Positions 1-15,440 are shown, counted from the first letter of the stretch. The stretch: 64,000 nt of DNA from Halomonas sp. M4R1S46 (GCF_025725685.1 NZ_CP107008.1:186001-250000), one strand, 5' to 3'. Numbers and translations: made by a program. The notes: generated by a model from the letters alone, not told the origin.

Positions 1-1
1 G

Positions 2-268
2 ATGTCGGACATGGCCCCCAATATGAGTGGCATGGCCGCCATCGACCAGCCCCAGGCGATGTACCTGGTGGAGCTGGCCCTGGATCTGGCACGCCAGACC
101 CTGTCCCCCGGCGGCGCCTTCCTGGCCAAGGTCTTCCAGGGAGAAGGTTTCGACGCCTACCTGAAGGAGTTGCGCAGCGACTTCACGCGGGTGGTGACCC
201 GCAAGCCGGAGGCCTCCCGCGCGCGGTCCCGGGAGGTCTACCTGCTGGCGGAGGGGTTTCGCGGCTGA
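2..268 (+). CDS. rlmE: 23S rRNA 2'-O-methyltransferase RlmE (FtsJ), 3' end only
   Basis: This is the C-terminal 88 residues of the SAM-dependent heat-shock methyltransferase that modifies U2552 of 23S rRNA. The visible part begins with the family motif SDMAPNMSG and continues through [10 protein letters not shown], the KVFQGEGF segment and the tail [16 protein letters not shown], all typical of RlmE. The reading frame is open to the left edge, so the true start lies outside the window and the first Met is internal. It lies directly upstream of ftsH in the same direction, the usual rlmE-ftsH pairing. Identification rests on motif recognition and synteny. Confidence 0.93.
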   Translation: MSDMAPNMSGMAAIDQPQAMYLVELALDLARQTLSPGGAFLAKVFQGEGFDAYLKELRSDFTRVVTRKPEASRARSREVYLLAEGFRG

Positions 269-465
269 GCCGGTGCCCCGTCGGCCCGATAGTCACAGGC
301 TAACGCTTCGATGGCCGGACACGACGGCGTGTCTGTGTCACAGTGAATGCCATAGCCACGGGTGGGCCCGGCCCGCCCCCATGCTGGCTGAACATGTGCT
401 GCTGATGTAGTGTCGAAAGCACCAGGCGTGTTCGGCCGACAGATTCTTGCAATGAGGGTAGTCCC

Positions 466-2445
<1,980 letters not shown>

Positions 2446-2540
2446 CCCGCCGCGACGTGACCATCGGGCGCCCTGCGGGGCGCCTTCGCCGTGGAGAGGG
2501 CCGCCCGGCCCTCGCCCCTCACGACACCTTCAGGACGACG

Positions 2541-3404
2541 ATGCACACCACACCCGCGACACCACTGCCCTGTGGCCGGCACCGGCTCGATCTCTCCTTT
2601 CCCCGCGTGATGGGGATCCTCAACGTCACCCCCGACTCCTTCTCCGACGGCGGCCGCCACGTGGTCCTCGACGACGCCGTGCGCCGCGCCGAGCAGATGC
2701 TGGCCGAGGGCGCCGCGGTCATCGACGTGGGGGGCGAGTCCACCCGGCCCGGCGCCGCGCCGGTCTCGGCCGAGCAGGAGCTGGATCGGGTGGTGCCGGT
2801 GGTGGAGGCCCTGGTGCGCGAGCTCGATGCCCTCGTCTCGGTGGATACCAGCACCCCCGAGGTGATGCGCGAGGCCTCGCTCAAGGGGGCGGGGATGATC
2901 AACGACGTGCGCAACCTGCGCCGCGACGGCGCCATGAAGGCAGCCGCCACCAGTGGCCTGCCGGTGTGCCTGATGCACATGCTCGGCGAGCCGGGCGACA
3001 TGCAGGACGCGCCCCACTACGATCGCCCCGTGGAGGAGGCCGTGGCCGACTTCCTGGCGCAGCGCATCGCCGACTGCGAGGCCTCGGGGCTGCGCCGCGA
3101 GCGTCTGCTCCTCGACCCGGGCTTCGGCTTCGCCAAGACCGTGGAGCACAACCTGCGCCTGCTCCATCATATGCGGCATCTGGAGCGCTTCGGCCTGCCG
3201 CTGCTGGTGGGCATGTCCCGCAAGAGCATGATCGGCAAGGTGCTGGACCGGCCGGTGGAGGAGCGCCTCGCCGGCGGCCTGGCGCTTTCCGCGATGGCGG
3301 TGGAGCGGGGCGCACGAATCCTGCGCGTCCACGACGTGGGCCCCCACGTGGACGCGGTGAACATGACCTGGGCCGTCCTCAAGGAAGGGTGCGAGAATGA
3401 GTAG
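2541..3404 (+). CDS. folP: dihydropteroate synthase FolP
   Basis: Condenses hydroxymethyl-dihydropterin pyrophosphate with p-aminobenzoate to give 7,8-dihydropteroate in folate synthesis; it is the sulfonamide target. The 287-residue protein shows the pterin-binding TIM-barrel signatures [11 protein letters not shown] (28-38), GGESTRPG and LVGMSRKS. The open frame extends upstream to a GTG at 2457, but the extra 28 residues do not look like the family. ATG 2541 has AGGA 5 nt upstream and puts the first motif at the normal distance. The 3' end overlaps glmM by 8 nt, consistent with translational coupling in a folP-glmM unit. Confidence 0.96.
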   Translation: MHTTPATPLPCGRHRLDLSFPRVMGILNVTPDSFSDGGRHVVLDDAVRRAEQMLAEGAAVIDVGGESTRPGAAPVSAEQELDRVVPVVEALVRELDALVSVDTSTPEVMREASLKGAGMINDVRNLRRDGAMKAAATSGLPVCLMHMLGEPGDMQDAPHYDRPVEEAVADFLAQRIADCEASGLRRERLLLDPGFGFAKTVEHNLRLLHHMRHLERFGLPLLVGMSRKSMIGKVLDRPVEERLAGGLALSAMAVERGARILRVHDVGPHVDAVNMTWAVLKEGCENE

Positions 3405-4746
3405 ACGCTATTTCGGTACCGACGGGATCCGCGGCACGGTGGGCGAGGCGCCCATCACCCCCGACTTCATGCTCAAGCTGGGCTGGGCCACCGGCCGGGT
3501 GCTGGCCCGCGAGTCGGGGCAGGCCCGGGTGCTGATCGGCAAGGACACGCGGATCTCCGGCTACATGTTCGAGTCGGCCCTGGAGGCCGGCCTGTCCGCC
3601 GCCGGCGTCGACGTCATCCTGCTCGGCCCCATGCCCACTCCGGCGATCGCCTACCTGACCCGGACCTTCCGGGCCGATGCCGGCATCGTCATCTCGGCTT
3701 CCCATAACCCCTTCGCCGACAACGGCATCAAGTTCTTCTCCGCCGAGGGGGTCAAGCTGGCCGATGCCGTCGAGGCCGACATCGAGTCGATGCTCGACGA
3801 GCCGCTGACCACCGTGGCACCGGATGCCCTGGGCAAGGCCAGGCGGGTGGACGACGCCGCCGGCCGCTACATCGAGTTCTGCAAGTCGACCCTCCCCGAG
3901 CGGGTCAGCCTGCACGGCCTGAAGATGGTCATCGACTGCGCCCACGGCGCCACCTACCACATCGCGCCCAGCGTGTTCCGCGAACTGGGCGCCCAGGTCA
4001 GCGTGATCGGCGCCGCACCGGATGGCCTCAACATCAACCATGAGGTGGGCTCCACCCATCCCGCCGCGCTGCGCGCCGCGGTCATCCAGCAGGGCGCCGA
4101 CCTGGGGGTGGCCTTCGACGGCGACGGCGACCGGGTGCTGATGGTCGACGCCGACGGCCGCGAGATCGACGGTGACGACATCCTCTACCTGATCGCCCGG
4201 GACCGTCACGGCCGGGGCGATCTGGGCGGCGGGGTGGTCGGCACCCTGATGAGCAACTTCGGCCTGGCCGCGGCGCTGGAGGCCATGGCGATCCCCTTCG
4301 AGCGGGCCAAGGTCGGCGACCGCTACGTCATGGAGCGCCTGGCGGCCAACGGCTGGCAGCTGGGCGGCGAGTCCTCCGGGCATATCGTCTGCGGTCATGT
4401 GCAGACCACCGGCGACGGCATCGTCTCCGCGCTGCAGGTGCTGTCGATCATGGTGCGCGAGGGGCGGCCGCTGGGCGAGTTGCTGGCCGGCCTGGAGAAG
4501 GCGCCGCAGATGCTGGTCAACGTGCGCCTGAGCCCGGGGGCCGACGCCAAGTCGCTGATGGAGGCACCATCGCTGAGGTCCGCCGTGGCGGCGGTGGAGG
4601 CCGAACTGGGCGACCAGGGTCGGGTGCTGCTGCGGCCCTCCGGCACCGAGCCGCTGATCCGGGTGATGGTCGAGGGGCGTCCCCATCTGGACGTGGGCGG
4701 CCTGGCCCGTCGCCTGGCCGATGACGTCCAGGGCCTGCTGTCCTGA
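3397..4746 (+). CDS. glmM: phosphoglucosamine mutase GlmM
   Basis: Interconverts glucosamine-6-phosphate and glucosamine-1-phosphate on the route to UDP-GlcNAc for peptidoglycan and LPS. The 449-residue protein starts with FGTDGIRG, has the phosphoserine loop [12 protein letters not shown] with Ser102, the metal loop FDGDGDR, the sugar-binding GGESSGH and the phosphate-binding loop [12 protein letters not shown] near the C-terminus. The length matches the family (about 445). It overlaps the end of folP by 8 nt. The start [10 protein letters not shown] is the standard one. Confidence 0.97.
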   Translation: MSRRYFGTDGIRGTVGEAPITPDFMLKLGWATGRVLARESGQARVLIGKDTRISGYMFESALEAGLSAAGVDVILLGPMPTPAIAYLTRTFRADAGIVISASHNPFADNGIKFFSAEGVKLADAVEADIESMLDEPLTTVAPDALGKARRVDDAAGRYIEFCKSTLPERVSLHGLKMVIDCAHGATYHIAPSVFRELGAQVSVIGAAPDGLNINHEVGSTHPAALRAAVIQQGADLGVAFDGDGDRVLMVDADGREIDGDDILYLIARDRHGRGDLGGGVVGTLMSNFGLAAALEAMAIPFERAKVGDRYVMERLAANGWQLGGESSGHIVCGHVQTTGDGIVSALQVLSIMVREGRPLGELLAGLEKAPQMLVNVRLSPGADAKSLMEAPSLRSAVAAVEAELGDQGRVLLRPSGTEPLIRVMVEGRPHLDVGGLARRLADDVQGLLS

Positions 4747-4751
4747 CCATG

Positions 4752-4913
4752 GGAGCCTGTCGGATTTGACCGATCGTCGCGAGACGCCCGGATTTCGAGA
4801 CAAGTTTATCGATTCGATGAGGCGAATAGCCCGCTATTTAACGAATCAGATCGAATGAAATTGGCCGAAAGCCCGAGTGTCGCAGCAGATCAGCGTTAAG
4901 GCCGACAGGCTCC
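4752..4913 (+). mobile_element. MITE-like non-coding insertion with 12-bp perfect terminal inverted repeats
   Basis: GGAGCCTGTCGG (4752-4763) and CCGACAGGCTCC (4902-4913) are perfect inverted repeats bounding 162 bp without a gene. The repeats continue inward imperfectly, and the middle holds a tight palindrome, AATAGCCCGCTATT (about 4827-4840). It is more AT-rich than its surroundings. No transposase is present and I see no clear target-site duplication (flanks CATG and TAGG). It fits a small element mobilised in trans by an IS with the same ends. The orientation is arbitrary. Confidence 0.65.
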
Positions 4914-4980
4914 TAGGCCCTGGTTGTCTTGACAGGGCCGCTCCTATACCATTTCGCTCCACCTTGAAAGAGGACCCCCC

Positions 4981-5730
<750 letters not shown>

Positions 5731-5734
5731 ATCC

Positions 5735-6097
5735 ATGCAAGTTGCCATTCTCATGATCCACGTGGCGATCGCCATCGCCTTGGTCGTCCTGATCCTGCTG
5801 CAGCAGGGCAAGGGCGCCGATGCCGGTGCCTCCTTCGGCGGCGGCGCCTCCCAGACCGTGTTCGGTTCCCGGGGCAGCGGCAGCTTCCTGTCGCGCGCCA
5901 CCGGCGTGCTGGCCGCGGCCTTCTTCGCCACCTCCCTGACCCTGGCCTACTTCGCCTCCCAGGCCGGCCAGGCGCCGGAGGAAGCGGGCATCCCCGATGC
6001 CGAACTGATCGAGCAGCAGAACGCCGTGCCGACCCTTGACGACGAGGGCAACGGTGTGGATAATGCAGCGCCAGTGCTGGAGGAAAGCGGCAACTGA
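5735..6097 (+). CDS. secG: preprotein translocase subunit SecG
   Basis: Small inner-membrane subunit of the SecYEG channel that aids SecA-driven protein export. The 120 residues contain two membrane segments (about 5-22 and 55-74) separated by the conserved loop LLQQGKGADAGASFGGG and VFGSRGSGSFL, which is diagnostic. The C-terminal 40 residues are acidic and variable, as in other SecG proteins. It sits 4 nt after tpiA and just before tRNA-Leu, the common tpiA-secG-leuU arrangement in gammaproteobacteria. Confidence 0.95.
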   Translation: MQVAILMIHVAIAIALVVLILLQQGKGADAGASFGGGASQTVFGSRGSGSFLSRATGVLAAAFFATSLTLAYFASQAGQAPEEAGIPDAELIEQQNAVPTLDDEGNGVDNAAPVLEESGN

Positions 6098-6121
6098 GTC
6101 GCGGATCCGGCCTCCCCTGAT

Positions 6122-6208
6122 GCCGAAGTGGTGGAATTGGTAGACACGCTATCTTGAGGGGGTAGTGACCTTACGGTCGTGCGGGTTCAAGTCCCGCCTT
6201 CGGCACCA
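6122..6208 (+). tRNA. tRNA-Leu (anticodon GAG)
   Basis: 87-nt class II tRNA with encoded CCA. The acceptor GCCGAAG pairs with CTTCGGC, the anticodon loop is TTGAGGG (anticodon GAG) on the stem CTATC/GGTAG, there is a long variable arm, and the T-loop is GGTTCAAGTCC. It resembles E. coli leuU, which also follows secG. Confidence 0.96.
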
Positions 6209-6283
6209 TTTGAAGCCGGCACGGTGATGCTCACCAGGCGCCGGACCTTCAACAGCAGGATTGGCGGAGCGGTGCTTTGTCAC

Positions 6284-6312
6284 TTGACGCAAGAGTCAGG
6301 CAGGCATACAAT
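6284..6312 (+). promoter_or_regulatory. sigma-70 promoter for tRNA-fMet / rimP-nusA operon
   Basis: TTGACG (6284-6289) and TACAAT (6307-6312) are separated by 17 bp, close to the consensus -35/-10 at the ideal spacing. The tRNA begins 17 bp past the -10 box. It lies between the two tRNA genes, so tRNA-fMet need not depend on read-through from secG. Confidence 0.75.
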
Positions 6313-6328
6313 CACCGACCTAGATTGA

Positions 6329-6405
<77 letters not shown>

Positions 6406-6474
6406 TCTTCGAGGCAGGCATGCAGGTGTTTTCGGGGCATGTCAGAGAGCCGAAGTGGTATACAGGTTTCTTGT

Positions 6475-6504
6475 AAAAGCCCCTTCCTGTGAAGGGGCTT
6501 TTTG
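6475..6504 (+). terminator. Rho-independent terminator after tRNA-fMet
   Basis: AAAAGCCCCTTC and GAAGGGGCTTTTT form a strong hairpin with a CTGT loop, ending in five T before TTAG. It separates the tRNA from rimP and may act as an attenuator for the nusA operon. Confidence 0.85.
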
Positions 6505-6626
6505 TTAGCGGCCAGCACGCCGGTCGATATCGGCGACGCTGATCCGGGCAACGCCAATCAGCCACCTGACTTTCCTGTTCACTCCCGGCCAGGTGCCTGA
6601 TGCAACGGCTGTAGGAGCTTTCTTCC

Positions 6627-7088
6627 GTGGCAATCAAGGATGCTGCGCTACATGCGCTGATCGAACCGGTGGTCTCGGCCATGGGCTTCGAGCTGTGGGG
6701 CATCGACTACCTGTCCCAGGGTAAACATTCCCGCCTGGTGATCTATATCGATCACGACGACGGGGTGAGCGTGGAGGATTGCGCCGATGTCAGCCGCCAG
6801 GTCAGCGCGGTGTTCGATGTCGAGGACCCCATCGCCGGCGAGTACCGGCTCGAGGTCTCGTCTCCGGGCATGGACCGGCCGCTGTTCACTCTCGAGCAGT
6901 TCGAGCGCTACGCCGGTCATGTGGTGGCCGTGAAGCTGCGCGTGCCCTTCGACGGGCGGCGCAAGTTCCAGGGCCTGCTGGCCGGCATCGAGGGCGACGA
7001 GGTGCTGCTGCAGCTCGACGGCGAGGAATATTGCTTTCCCATCGAGAGCATCGACCAGGCGCGGGTCGTTCCGCAGTTCGGTCAGTGA
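6627..7088 (+). CDS. rimP: ribosome maturation factor RimP
   Basis: Cytoplasmic factor needed for maturation of the 30S subunit. The 153-residue protein has the family features GFELWGIDYLSQGK, LVIYIDHDDGVSVEDCADVSRQVSAVFDV (split around residues 35-65) and YRLEVSSPGMDRPL. It starts at GTG 6627, with TAGGAG (6612-6617) about 9 nt upstream. It is the first gene of the classical rimP-nusA-infB-rbfA-truB-rpsO-pnp cluster. Confidence 0.96.
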   Translation: MAIKDAALHALIEPVVSAMGFELWGIDYLSQGKHSRLVIYIDHDDGVSVEDCADVSRQVSAVFDVEDPIAGEYRLEVSSPGMDRPLFTLEQFERYAGHVVAVKLRVPFDGRRKFQGLLAGIEGDEVLLQLDGEEYCFPIESIDQARVVPQFGQ

Positions 7089-7128
7089 GGTCGGTGCTAA
7101 AGGACGGGTTTTCTGGTGAGGCTAAGGC

Positions 7129-8622
7129 ATGAGTAAAGAGATTCTGGCGGTCGTCGACGCGATCTCCAACGAGAAGGGGGTCCCCCGCGAGGTGATCTTC
7201 GAGGCCGTCGAGGCGGCGCTGGCCAGCGCGTCACGCAAGCGCTTCGAGGACGTGGAAGCCAGCGTGCGGGTCCACATCGACCGGCAGACCGGCGACTACG
7301 AGACCTTCCGGCGCTGGGAGGTCGTGGAGGATGACGACTTCGACGGCCCCGATGCCCAGATCAAGCTCTCCTACGCCGAGCGTCGCGACCCGCCCCTGGG
7401 GCTGGGCGACGTGGTCGAGGAGCAGATCGAGAACGCCTCCTTCGGCCGCATCGCCGCACAGACCGCCAAGCAGGTCATCGTGCAGAAGGTCCGCGAGGCC
7501 GAGCGCGCCGAGGTGGTACGGCTCTACGCCGACCGCGAGGGCGAGCTGGTCGCCGGCATCGTCAAGAAGACGACACGCGACGGCCTGATCATCGACCTGG
7601 GCGAGAACGCCGAGGCCTTCCTGCCGCGCAGCGAGATGATCCCCGGCGAGCGCTACCGCATGAACGAGCGGGTTCGCGCCCTGCTGACCGAGGTCGACCC
7701 CGAGGCCCGCGGTGCCCAGCTGATCCTGTCGCGGACCTGTCCGGAACTGATCATCGAGCTGTTCAAGATCGAGGTGCCGGAGATCGCCGAGCAGCTCATC
7801 GAGATCAAGGGGGCGGCCCGCGACCCGGGGTCCCGGGCCAAGATCGCGGTCAAGACCAATGACCGCCGTATCGACCCGGTGGGCGCCTGCGTCGGCATGC
7901 GCGGCTCGCGGGTCCAGGCGGTGTCCTCGGAGCTGCAGAACGAGCGCGTGGACATCGTGCTGTGGGACGACAACCCCGCCCAGCTGGTGATCAATGCCAT
8001 GGCGCCGGCGGATGTCGCCTCCATCCTCGTCGACGAGGACGCCCACGCCATGGACGTGGCCGTCGCCGAGGACAACCTGGCCCAGGCCATCGGCCGTAGC
8101 GGCCAGAACGTGCGCCTGGCCTCCGAACTCACCGGCTGGCGTCTCAACGTCATGACCGAGGACGAGGCCGAGACCAAGCGCGATCAGGAAATCGACAGCC
8201 TGGTCGAGCACTTCATCCAGCACCTGGGCATCGACGAGGACGTGGCACGTCTGCTGGTCGAGGAAGGCTTCACCTCCCTGGAGGAGGTCGCCTATGTCCC
8301 GGTGGAGGAAATGCTGGAAATCGAGGAGTTCGACGAGGATCTCATCGAAGAGCTGCGCGCTCGCGCCAAGGACGAGTTGTTGAACCTGGCCATCGCCTCC
8401 GAGGAGGAACTCGATGGTGCCCAGCCGGCCGACGACCTGCTGGAGATGGACGGTATGGAGCGTCACCTGGCCTTCATTCTGGCCAGTCGAGGCATCGTCA
8501 CCATGGAGGACCTCGCCGAGCAGTCCGTCGATGACCTGACGGACATCGAGGGGCTGGACGAGGAGCGCGCCGCGGCACTGATCATGACTGCCCGTGCGCC
8601 ATGGTTCGAGAGCGAACAGTAA
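7129..8622 (+). CDS. nusA: transcription termination/antitermination factor NusA
   Basis: RNA polymerase elongation factor that stabilises pauses, assists intrinsic termination and takes part in rrn antitermination. The 497 residues (E. coli 495) comprise an N-terminal polymerase-binding domain, an S1 domain (about 135-200), two KH domains ([35 protein letters not shown]), and two acidic C-terminal helix-hairpin-helix repeats. SD-like AAGG precedes the ATG. Likely cotranscribed with rimP and infB. Confidence 0.97.
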   Translation: MSKEILAVVDAISNEKGVPREVIFEAVEAALASASRKRFEDVEASVRVHIDRQTGDYETFRRWEVVEDDDFDGPDAQIKLSYAERRDPPLGLGDVVEEQIENASFGRIAAQTAKQVIVQKVREAERAEVVRLYADREGELVAGIVKKTTRDGLIIDLGENAEAFLPRSEMIPGERYRMNERVRALLTEVDPEARGAQLILSRTCPELIIELFKIEVPEIAEQLIEIKGAARDPGSRAKIAVKTNDRRIDPVGACVGMRGSRVQAVSSELQNERVDIVLWDDNPAQLVINAMAPADVASILVDEDAHAMDVAVAEDNLAQAIGRSGQNVRLASELTGWRLNVMTEDEAETKRDQEIDSLVEHFIQHLGIDEDVARLLVEEGFTSLEEVAYVPVEEMLEIEEFDEDLIEELRARAKDELLNLAIASEEELDGAQPADDLLEMDGMERHLAFILASRGIVTMEDLAEQSVDDLTDIEGLDEERAAALIMTARAPWFESEQ

Positions 8623-8650
8623 AACGGGTCACGGGCTGAGGAGGGTCGTA

Positions 8651-11188
8651 ATGTCAGAAATGACCGTTAAGGATTTTGCAGTGAAGGTGGGGCGCGATGT
8701 ACCCCGCCTCCTGGAACAGATGAAAGAAGCCGGGCTCGGCCAGAAGGCCGAGAATGACGCCGTGTCCGAGGAGGACAAGCGGCAGCTGCTCGACTATCTC
8801 ACCAAGAGCCATGGCGGCAGCGCCGGTGCCGGGGCGAAGAATCGCATCACCCTGACCCGCAAGACGCGCAGCCGCATCAAGTCCGGGGAGCGCGGCAAGA
8901 GCATCGAGGTGCAGGTGCGCAAGAAGCGCACCTACGTCAAGCGCGAGGAAGAGAAGCCCGCCGAGGAGCCCCAGGCTCAGGATCACGGCCCGCGTCAGCT
9001 GGTCGGTGACATGGCCTCGGCCGAGGCCAAGCGCGAGGCGGAGGCCGCCGAGGAGGCCAAGCGTCGCGCCGCCGAGGCGTCCGCGCGCCAGGCGGCCGAG
9101 AAGGTCGAGGCCGAGCAGGCCAAGGCCGAGCAGGCCACGGCCGTGCCGAGCGAGCCGGAGATCCCGGTGCCGGAGCTCGAGACCGCCGGGCCGAGCCCCG
9201 AGGAGGCGCCCGCGCCGCCCAAGGAAGGCCGTGCCGAACCGCGTCGTGCCGCGGTCAAGAAGGCCAGCGGCAAGGCCGGCAAGAAGGGGCGTGACGATCG
9301 CGACGACGACCGGGGCGACCGCGAGGAGCGGCGTCGCGGCGGCAAGAAGGCCAAGCGCGCCGAGCGTCGCGGCGGTCGCCGTGGCGGCAGCCAGGGCGGC
9401 GGCAAGCACGGCTTCCAGAAGCCGACCCAGCCGATCGTCCGCGAGGTCTCGATCCCCGAGTCCATCAGCGTCGCCGACCTGGCCGACAAGATGTCGATCA
9501 AGGCCAACGAGGTCATCAAGGCGATGTTCACCATGGGCGCGGCGGTGACCATCAACCAGACCATCGACCAGGACACCGCGGCCATCGTGGTCGAGGAGAT
9601 GGGCCACAAGCCCAAGCTGGTCAAGGACGATGCCCTGGAGACCGAGGTCCTCGAGGCCATCTCCTACGAGGGCGATGAGATCAGCCGTTCGCCGGTCGTG
9701 ACCGTCATGGGCCACGTCGACCACGGCAAGACCTCGCTGCTCGACTATATCCGCCGGGCCAAGGTGGCTACCGGCGAGGCCGGCGGCATCACCCAGCACA
9801 TCGGCGCCTATCACGTCGAGGACGACCATGGCGGCGTGACCTTCCTGGACACCCCCGGCCACGCGGCGTTCACCGCCATGCGGGCCCGCGGTGCCAAGGC
9901 CACCGACGTGGTGGTCCTGGTGGTCGCCGCCGATGACGGCGTCATGCCCCAGACCATCGAGGCCGTGGAGCACTCCAAGGCCGCCGGCGTGCCGATGGTG
10001 GTCGCGGTCAACAAGATCGACAAGTCGGGCGCCGACCCGGATCGCGTCAAGAACGAGCTGTCGCAGCACGGCGTGATCTCCGAGGAGTGGGGTGGCGACA
10101 CCCAGTTCGTCCACGTCTCCGCCAAGTCCGGCGAGGGCATCGAGACGCTGCTGGAAGCCATCCAGCTGGTCTCCGAGGTGCTCGAGCTCAAGGCCGTCCC
10201 CGAGGCACCCGGCAAGGGCGTGGTGGTCGAGTCGCGCCTCGACAAGGGCCGCGGCCCGGTGGCCACCGTGCTGGTCCAGAACGGCACGCTGAAGAAGGGC
10301 GACATCGTGCTCGCCGGCCTGCACTACGGCCGCGTCCGCGCCCTGACCAACGAGCTGGGCCAGCAGGTCGACGAGGCAGGCCCGGCCATGCCGGTGGAGA
10401 TCCAGGGCCTGGACGGCACCCCCGAGGCCGGTGATGACTTCATGGTCCTGGCCGACGACAAGAAGGCCCGCGAGGTCGCCAACTTCCGTCAGGGCAAGTA
10501 CCGCGAGGTGCGTCTGGCCCGCCAGCAGAAGGCCAAGCTGGAGAACATGTTCAGCCAGATGGGCCAGGAAGAGGCGGCCAAGCTCAACATCGTGCTCAAG
10601 GCCGACGTCCAGGGTTCCCTGGAGGCCATCAAGGGCGCGCTGGAAGAGCTCTCCACCAACGAGGTGCAGGTCTCCGTGGTGTCCTCCGGCGTGGGCGGTA
10701 TCACCGGCACCGACGCCAACCTGGCGCTGGCCTCCGAGGCCATCGTGGTCGGCTTCAACGTGCGTGCCGACGCCGCGGCCCGCGAGATCATCGAGCGCGA
10801 AGGCCTGGAGCTGCGCTACTACAGCGTCATCTACCAGCTGATCGACGAGGTCAAGCAGGCCATGAGCGGCATGCTCGAGCCGGAATGGAAGGAAGAGATC
10901 GTCGGCGTGGCCGAGGTCCGCGACGTCTTCCGCGCGCCCAAGATCGGCGCCGTCGCCGGCTGCATGGTGGTCGAGGGCACCGTCCATCGCCACAAGAAGA
11001 TCCGCGTGCTCCGCGAGAACGTGGTCATCTACGAGGGCGAGCTCGAGTCGCTGCGCCGCTTCAAGGACGACGTCCAGGAAGTGCGCAACGGCATGGAGTG
11101 CGGCATCGGCGTGAAGAACTACAACGACGTCCAGGTCGGCGACAAGATCGAGGTCTTCGACCAGGTCAAGGTCGAGCGGACGCTCTAA
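8651..11188 (+). CDS. infB: translation initiation factor IF-2
   Basis: GTPase that delivers fMet-tRNA to the 30S initiation complex and promotes subunit joining. 845 residues: a short N-terminal IF2-N domain, a long charged Ala/Glu/Lys/Arg-rich linker (about 65-260), a second IF2-N domain, G1 GHVDHGKT at 354-361, G3 DTPGHAAF, G4 NKID, then the beta-barrel and C1/C2 fMet-binding domains. The open frame extends back to 8594 and overlaps nusA, but ATG 8651 has GAGGAGGG (8638-8645) 5 nt upstream and gives [10 protein letters not shown]. Confidence 0.97.
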   Translation: MSEMTVKDFAVKVGRDVPRLLEQMKEAGLGQKAENDAVSEEDKRQLLDYLTKSHGGSAGAGAKNRITLTRKTRSRIKSGERGKSIEVQVRKKRTYVKREEEKPAEEPQAQDHGPRQLVGDMASAEAKREAEAAEEAKRRAAEASARQAAEKVEAEQAKAEQATAVPSEPEIPVPELETAGPSPEEAPAPPKEGRAEPRRAAVKKASGKAGKKGRDDRDDDRGDREERRRGGKKAKRAERRGGRRGGSQGGGKHGFQKPTQPIVREVSIPESISVADLADKMSIKANEVIKAMFTMGAAVTINQTIDQDTAAIVVEEMGHKPKLVKDDALETEVLEAISYEGDEISRSPVVTVMGHVDHGKTSLLDYIRRAKVATGEAGGITQHIGAYHVEDDHGGVTFLDTPGHAAFTAMRARGAKATDVVVLVVAADDGVMPQTIEAVEHSKAAGVPMVVAVNKIDKSGADPDRVKNELSQHGVISEEWGGDTQFVHVSAKSGEGIETLLEAIQLVSEVLELKAVPEAPGKGVVVESRLDKGRGPVATVLVQNGTLKKGDIVLAGLHYGRVRALTNELGQQVDEAGPAMPVEIQGLDGTPEAGDDFMVLADDKKAREVANFRQGKYREVRLARQQKAKLENMFSQMGQEEAAKLNIVLKADVQGSLEAIKGALEELSTNEVQVSVVSSGVGGITGTDANLALASEAIVVGFNVRADAAAREIIEREGLELRYYSVIYQLIDEVKQAMSGMLEPEWKEEIVGVAEVRDVFRAPKIGAVAGCMVVEGTVHRHKKIRVLRENVVIYEGELESLRRFKDDVQEVRNGMECGIGVKNYNDVQVGDKIEVFDQVKVERTL

Positions 11189-11206
11189 CCGCTCGAGGAG
11201 CCGATC

Positions 11207-11611
11207 ATGCGCGAGTTCAAGCGTACCGACCGGGTGGCCGACCAGCTCCAGAAGGAGCTGGCGGTGCTCATCCAGCGCGAGATCAAGGATCCGCGCCTGG
11301 GCATGGTCACCGTCAGCGGGGTCACGGTCAGCCGTGACCTCGGCTATGCCGACGTCCACGTGACCCTGCTGGGCGAGCAGGACGCCGAGCGCATCAAGGA
11401 GAACCTGACGGTGCTCAAGCGCGCCGCCGGCTTCCTGCGCAGCCAGATCGCGCGGCGCATCAAGCTGCGCCACGTCCCGGAGCTGCGCTTCCACTTCGAC
11501 GAGAGCGTGGTCCGCGGCCAGCGCCTGTCCTCGCTGATCGACGAGGCGGTGGCCAGTGACCGCGACCGTCACGGCGATGATGCCGGGGACGACGAGGGAG
11601 AGCGGGACTGA
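11207..11611 (+). CDS. rbfA: ribosome-binding factor A RbfA
   Basis: KH-like factor that binds free 30S subunits and promotes 16S 5'-end processing, important at low temperature. The 134-residue protein starts MREFKRTDRVADQLQKEL and has VTVSGVTVSRDLGYADV and the conserved RIKLRHVPELRFHFDES. The C-terminal acidic tail is short and variable. The stop codon overlaps the truB start by one base (TGATG), so the two are translationally linked. Confidence 0.96.
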   Translation: MREFKRTDRVADQLQKELAVLIQREIKDPRLGMVTVSGVTVSRDLGYADVHVTLLGEQDAERIKENLTVLKRAAGFLRSQIARRIKLRHVPELRFHFDESVVRGQRLSSLIDEAVASDRDRHGDDAGDDEGERD

Positions 11612-12540
11612 TGGCGCGTCGGCGTCGCGGACTGCCGGTGGACGGCGTGCTGCTGCTGGACAAGCCCCGGGGCGCGTCCAGCAACCAGGCCCTGCAGCGG
11701 GCCCGGCGCCTGTTCCAGGCGCAGAAGGCCGGCCATACCGGCACCCTCGACCCCATGGCCACCGGCCTGCTGCCGGTGCTGTTCGGCGAGGCGACCAAGT
11801 TCTCCTCCTACCTGCTGGAGGCGGACAAGGTCTATCGCACCCGGGTCGAACTGGGCGTGCTCACCGACAGCGGTGACGCCGAGGGCGAGGTGCTCGAGCG
11901 CCGCGAGGTGCCGGGGCTGTCCGCGGCGGACCTCGAGGGCGTGCTCGCGCGTTTTCGGGGCGAGATCGACCAGGTGCCGCCGATGCACTCGGCGCTCAAG
12001 CACCAGGGGCGCAAGCTCTACGAGCTGGCCCGCGAGGGCAAGACGGTTGCGCGTGCAGCACGCCGCGTGACGGTGTATGATGCGCGCCTCCTGGCGTTCG
12101 AGGGCAGTGCCTTCGACATGGAGGTGCACGTCAGCAAGGGCACCTACATCCGCACCCTGGCCGAGGACATCGGCCTGGCGCTGGGCTGTGGCGCCCATAT
12201 CAGCGCCCTGCGGCGGCTCAAGACCGGCCCCTTCGAAGCCGCGGGCATGGTCACGCCCGAGGCGCTCGAGGCCCTGCCGGACCAGGCGGCCCGCGAGGCG
12301 GTGCTGCTGCCGGTGGACGTGCTGGTGGCGGGACTGCCGCGACTGGCGCTGGACGCCCAGGCGGCGGGCCGCCTGCGGCATGGCCAGACCGCCAGGCTCG
12401 ATACGGGCGAGCTGCCCGTCGACGGCCTGGCACGACTCTACCACGGCGGGGCCTTCCTGGGGCTCGGCGTGGTGCGAGCGGCGGGGGAAATCGCGCCCCG
12501 TCGCCTACTGAGCACCGCCGTGGCGGCGGGCTCGGCATAG
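11611..12540 (+). CDS. truB: tRNA pseudouridine(55) synthase TruB
   Basis: Makes pseudouridine at position 55 in the T-loop of tRNAs. The 309-residue protein shows [14 protein letters not shown], the catalytic motif [12 protein letters not shown] with Asp47, [30 protein letters not shown] and [14 protein letters not shown], followed by a C-terminal PUA-like domain. Length is normal. The start overlaps rbfA by 1 nt. Confidence 0.96.
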   Translation: MARRRRGLPVDGVLLLDKPRGASSNQALQRARRLFQAQKAGHTGTLDPMATGLLPVLFGEATKFSSYLLEADKVYRTRVELGVLTDSGDAEGEVLERREVPGLSAADLEGVLARFRGEIDQVPPMHSALKHQGRKLYELAREGKTVARAARRVTVYDARLLAFEGSAFDMEVHVSKGTYIRTLAEDIGLALGCGAHISALRRLKTGPFEAAGMVTPEALEALPDQAAREAVLLPVDVLVAGLPRLALDAQAAGRLRHGQTARLDTGELPVDGLARLYHGGAFLGLGVVRAAGEIAPRRLLSTAVAAGSA

Positions 12541-12628
12541 AACCCGCCCATCGGGCAGGCGTGGAGACTGCAAATATGCGTGGTCTCCGACATTCATCAT
12601 TCAGGCATATTGCTTACTGGAGAGACAG

Positions 12629-12898
12629 ATGGCACTGACCGCTGAACAGAAGTCCGAAATCGTCAAGGAATACGGCCGTGGCGATGACGACACCGGTTCC
12701 CCCGAAGTGCAGGTGGCCCTGCTGACCGCGAACATCGACGGCCTGCAGGATCACTTCAAGACCAACAAGCAGGATCACCACTCCCGTCGTGGCCTGATCC
12801 GCATGGTCAACCAGCGTCGCAAGCTGCTGGACTACCTGAAGCGCAAGGATTTCGAGCGCTATCAGTCGCTGATCCAGCGTCTCGGTCTGCGTCGCTAA
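12629..12898 (+). CDS. rpsO: 30S ribosomal protein S15
   Basis: Primary binder of the central domain of 16S rRNA. The 89-residue product carries the S15 signature around [26 protein letters not shown] and [20 protein letters not shown] precedes the ATG. An 88-bp gap after truB probably holds the translational control region known for rpsO. A strong terminator follows at 12922. Confidence 0.97.
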   Translation: MALTAEQKSEIVKEYGRGDDDTGSPEVQVALLTANIDGLQDHFKTNKQDHHSRRGLIRMVNQRRKLLDYLKRKDFERYQSLIQRLGLRR

Positions 12899-12921
12899 GC
12901 GACGCCGTCCAGGACGCCGTG

Positions 12922-12953
12922 AAACGGGCAGCCCCTCGGGGCTGCCCGTTTTG
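12922..12953 (+). terminator. Rho-independent terminator after rpsO
   Basis: AAACGGGCAGCCCC and GGGGCTGCCCGTTTT form a 14-bp stem with a TC loop and a T-run. It separates rpsO from pnp. Confidence 0.9.
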
Positions 12954-12998
12954 CATTTCAGGGGAAGGGCCTACGTCTGATGTTGCCACTCGGGCTGA

Positions 12999-13150
12999 TC
13001 CGGCGACGGGTCTCGAGGGGGCGCTGTAAACCCTTCCCTGGGCGCTAAGACGCCCTGCGGCGCTCTCGCATCCTGCTCCGCTTGCAGGGCCGGTGCTGGC
13101 CATCCATGGCCAGCCCGTTCGGAGGAATCCTCCTCACCCACGGCGTAGCC
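12999..13150 (+). repeat. dispersed intergenic repeat, copy 1
   Basis: The rpsO-pnp gap (12954-13289) contains no gene but shares a long, roughly 80% similar block with 37720-37885. Matching pieces in order include GCGCTGTAAACCC (GCGCTGTGAACCC in copy 2), GGGCGCTA, GACGCCCTG, GCGCTCTCGC, and the shared GGTGCTGGCCATCCATGG, then CCGTTCGGAG and CTCCTCACCC. Within it CTGGCCAT-CC-ATGGCCAG (13096-13113) is a perfect hairpin. Function unknown; I regard it as a family-specific intergenic element, not coding. The boundaries are approximate and the orientation follows the + strand. Confidence 0.7.
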
Positions 13151-13289
13151 CCCCGCTACGGACGCCTCATCCGGGCCATAGCTTTGGCCGGCGGGCCGCA
13201 TAACCGGTAGCTCTCGCGGGCGTCAACCCCTAAAATGGGGCCGAGTCGAAACGACCCGAACATGAATCGAAAAGTTGAAGGAAGTCGCC

Positions 13290-15422
<2,133 letters not shown>

Positions 15423-15440
15423 TCGCAGGGTCATGCGTCG

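Noticed and set aside
12971..13201. Open frames in the rpsO-pnp and pilU-anmK repeats (for example 37690-37878 and 37741-37980)
   Set aside because: Frames differ between the two copies, substitutions are not codon-like, and stop codons interrupt equivalents. The shared feature is nucleotide structure, not protein.
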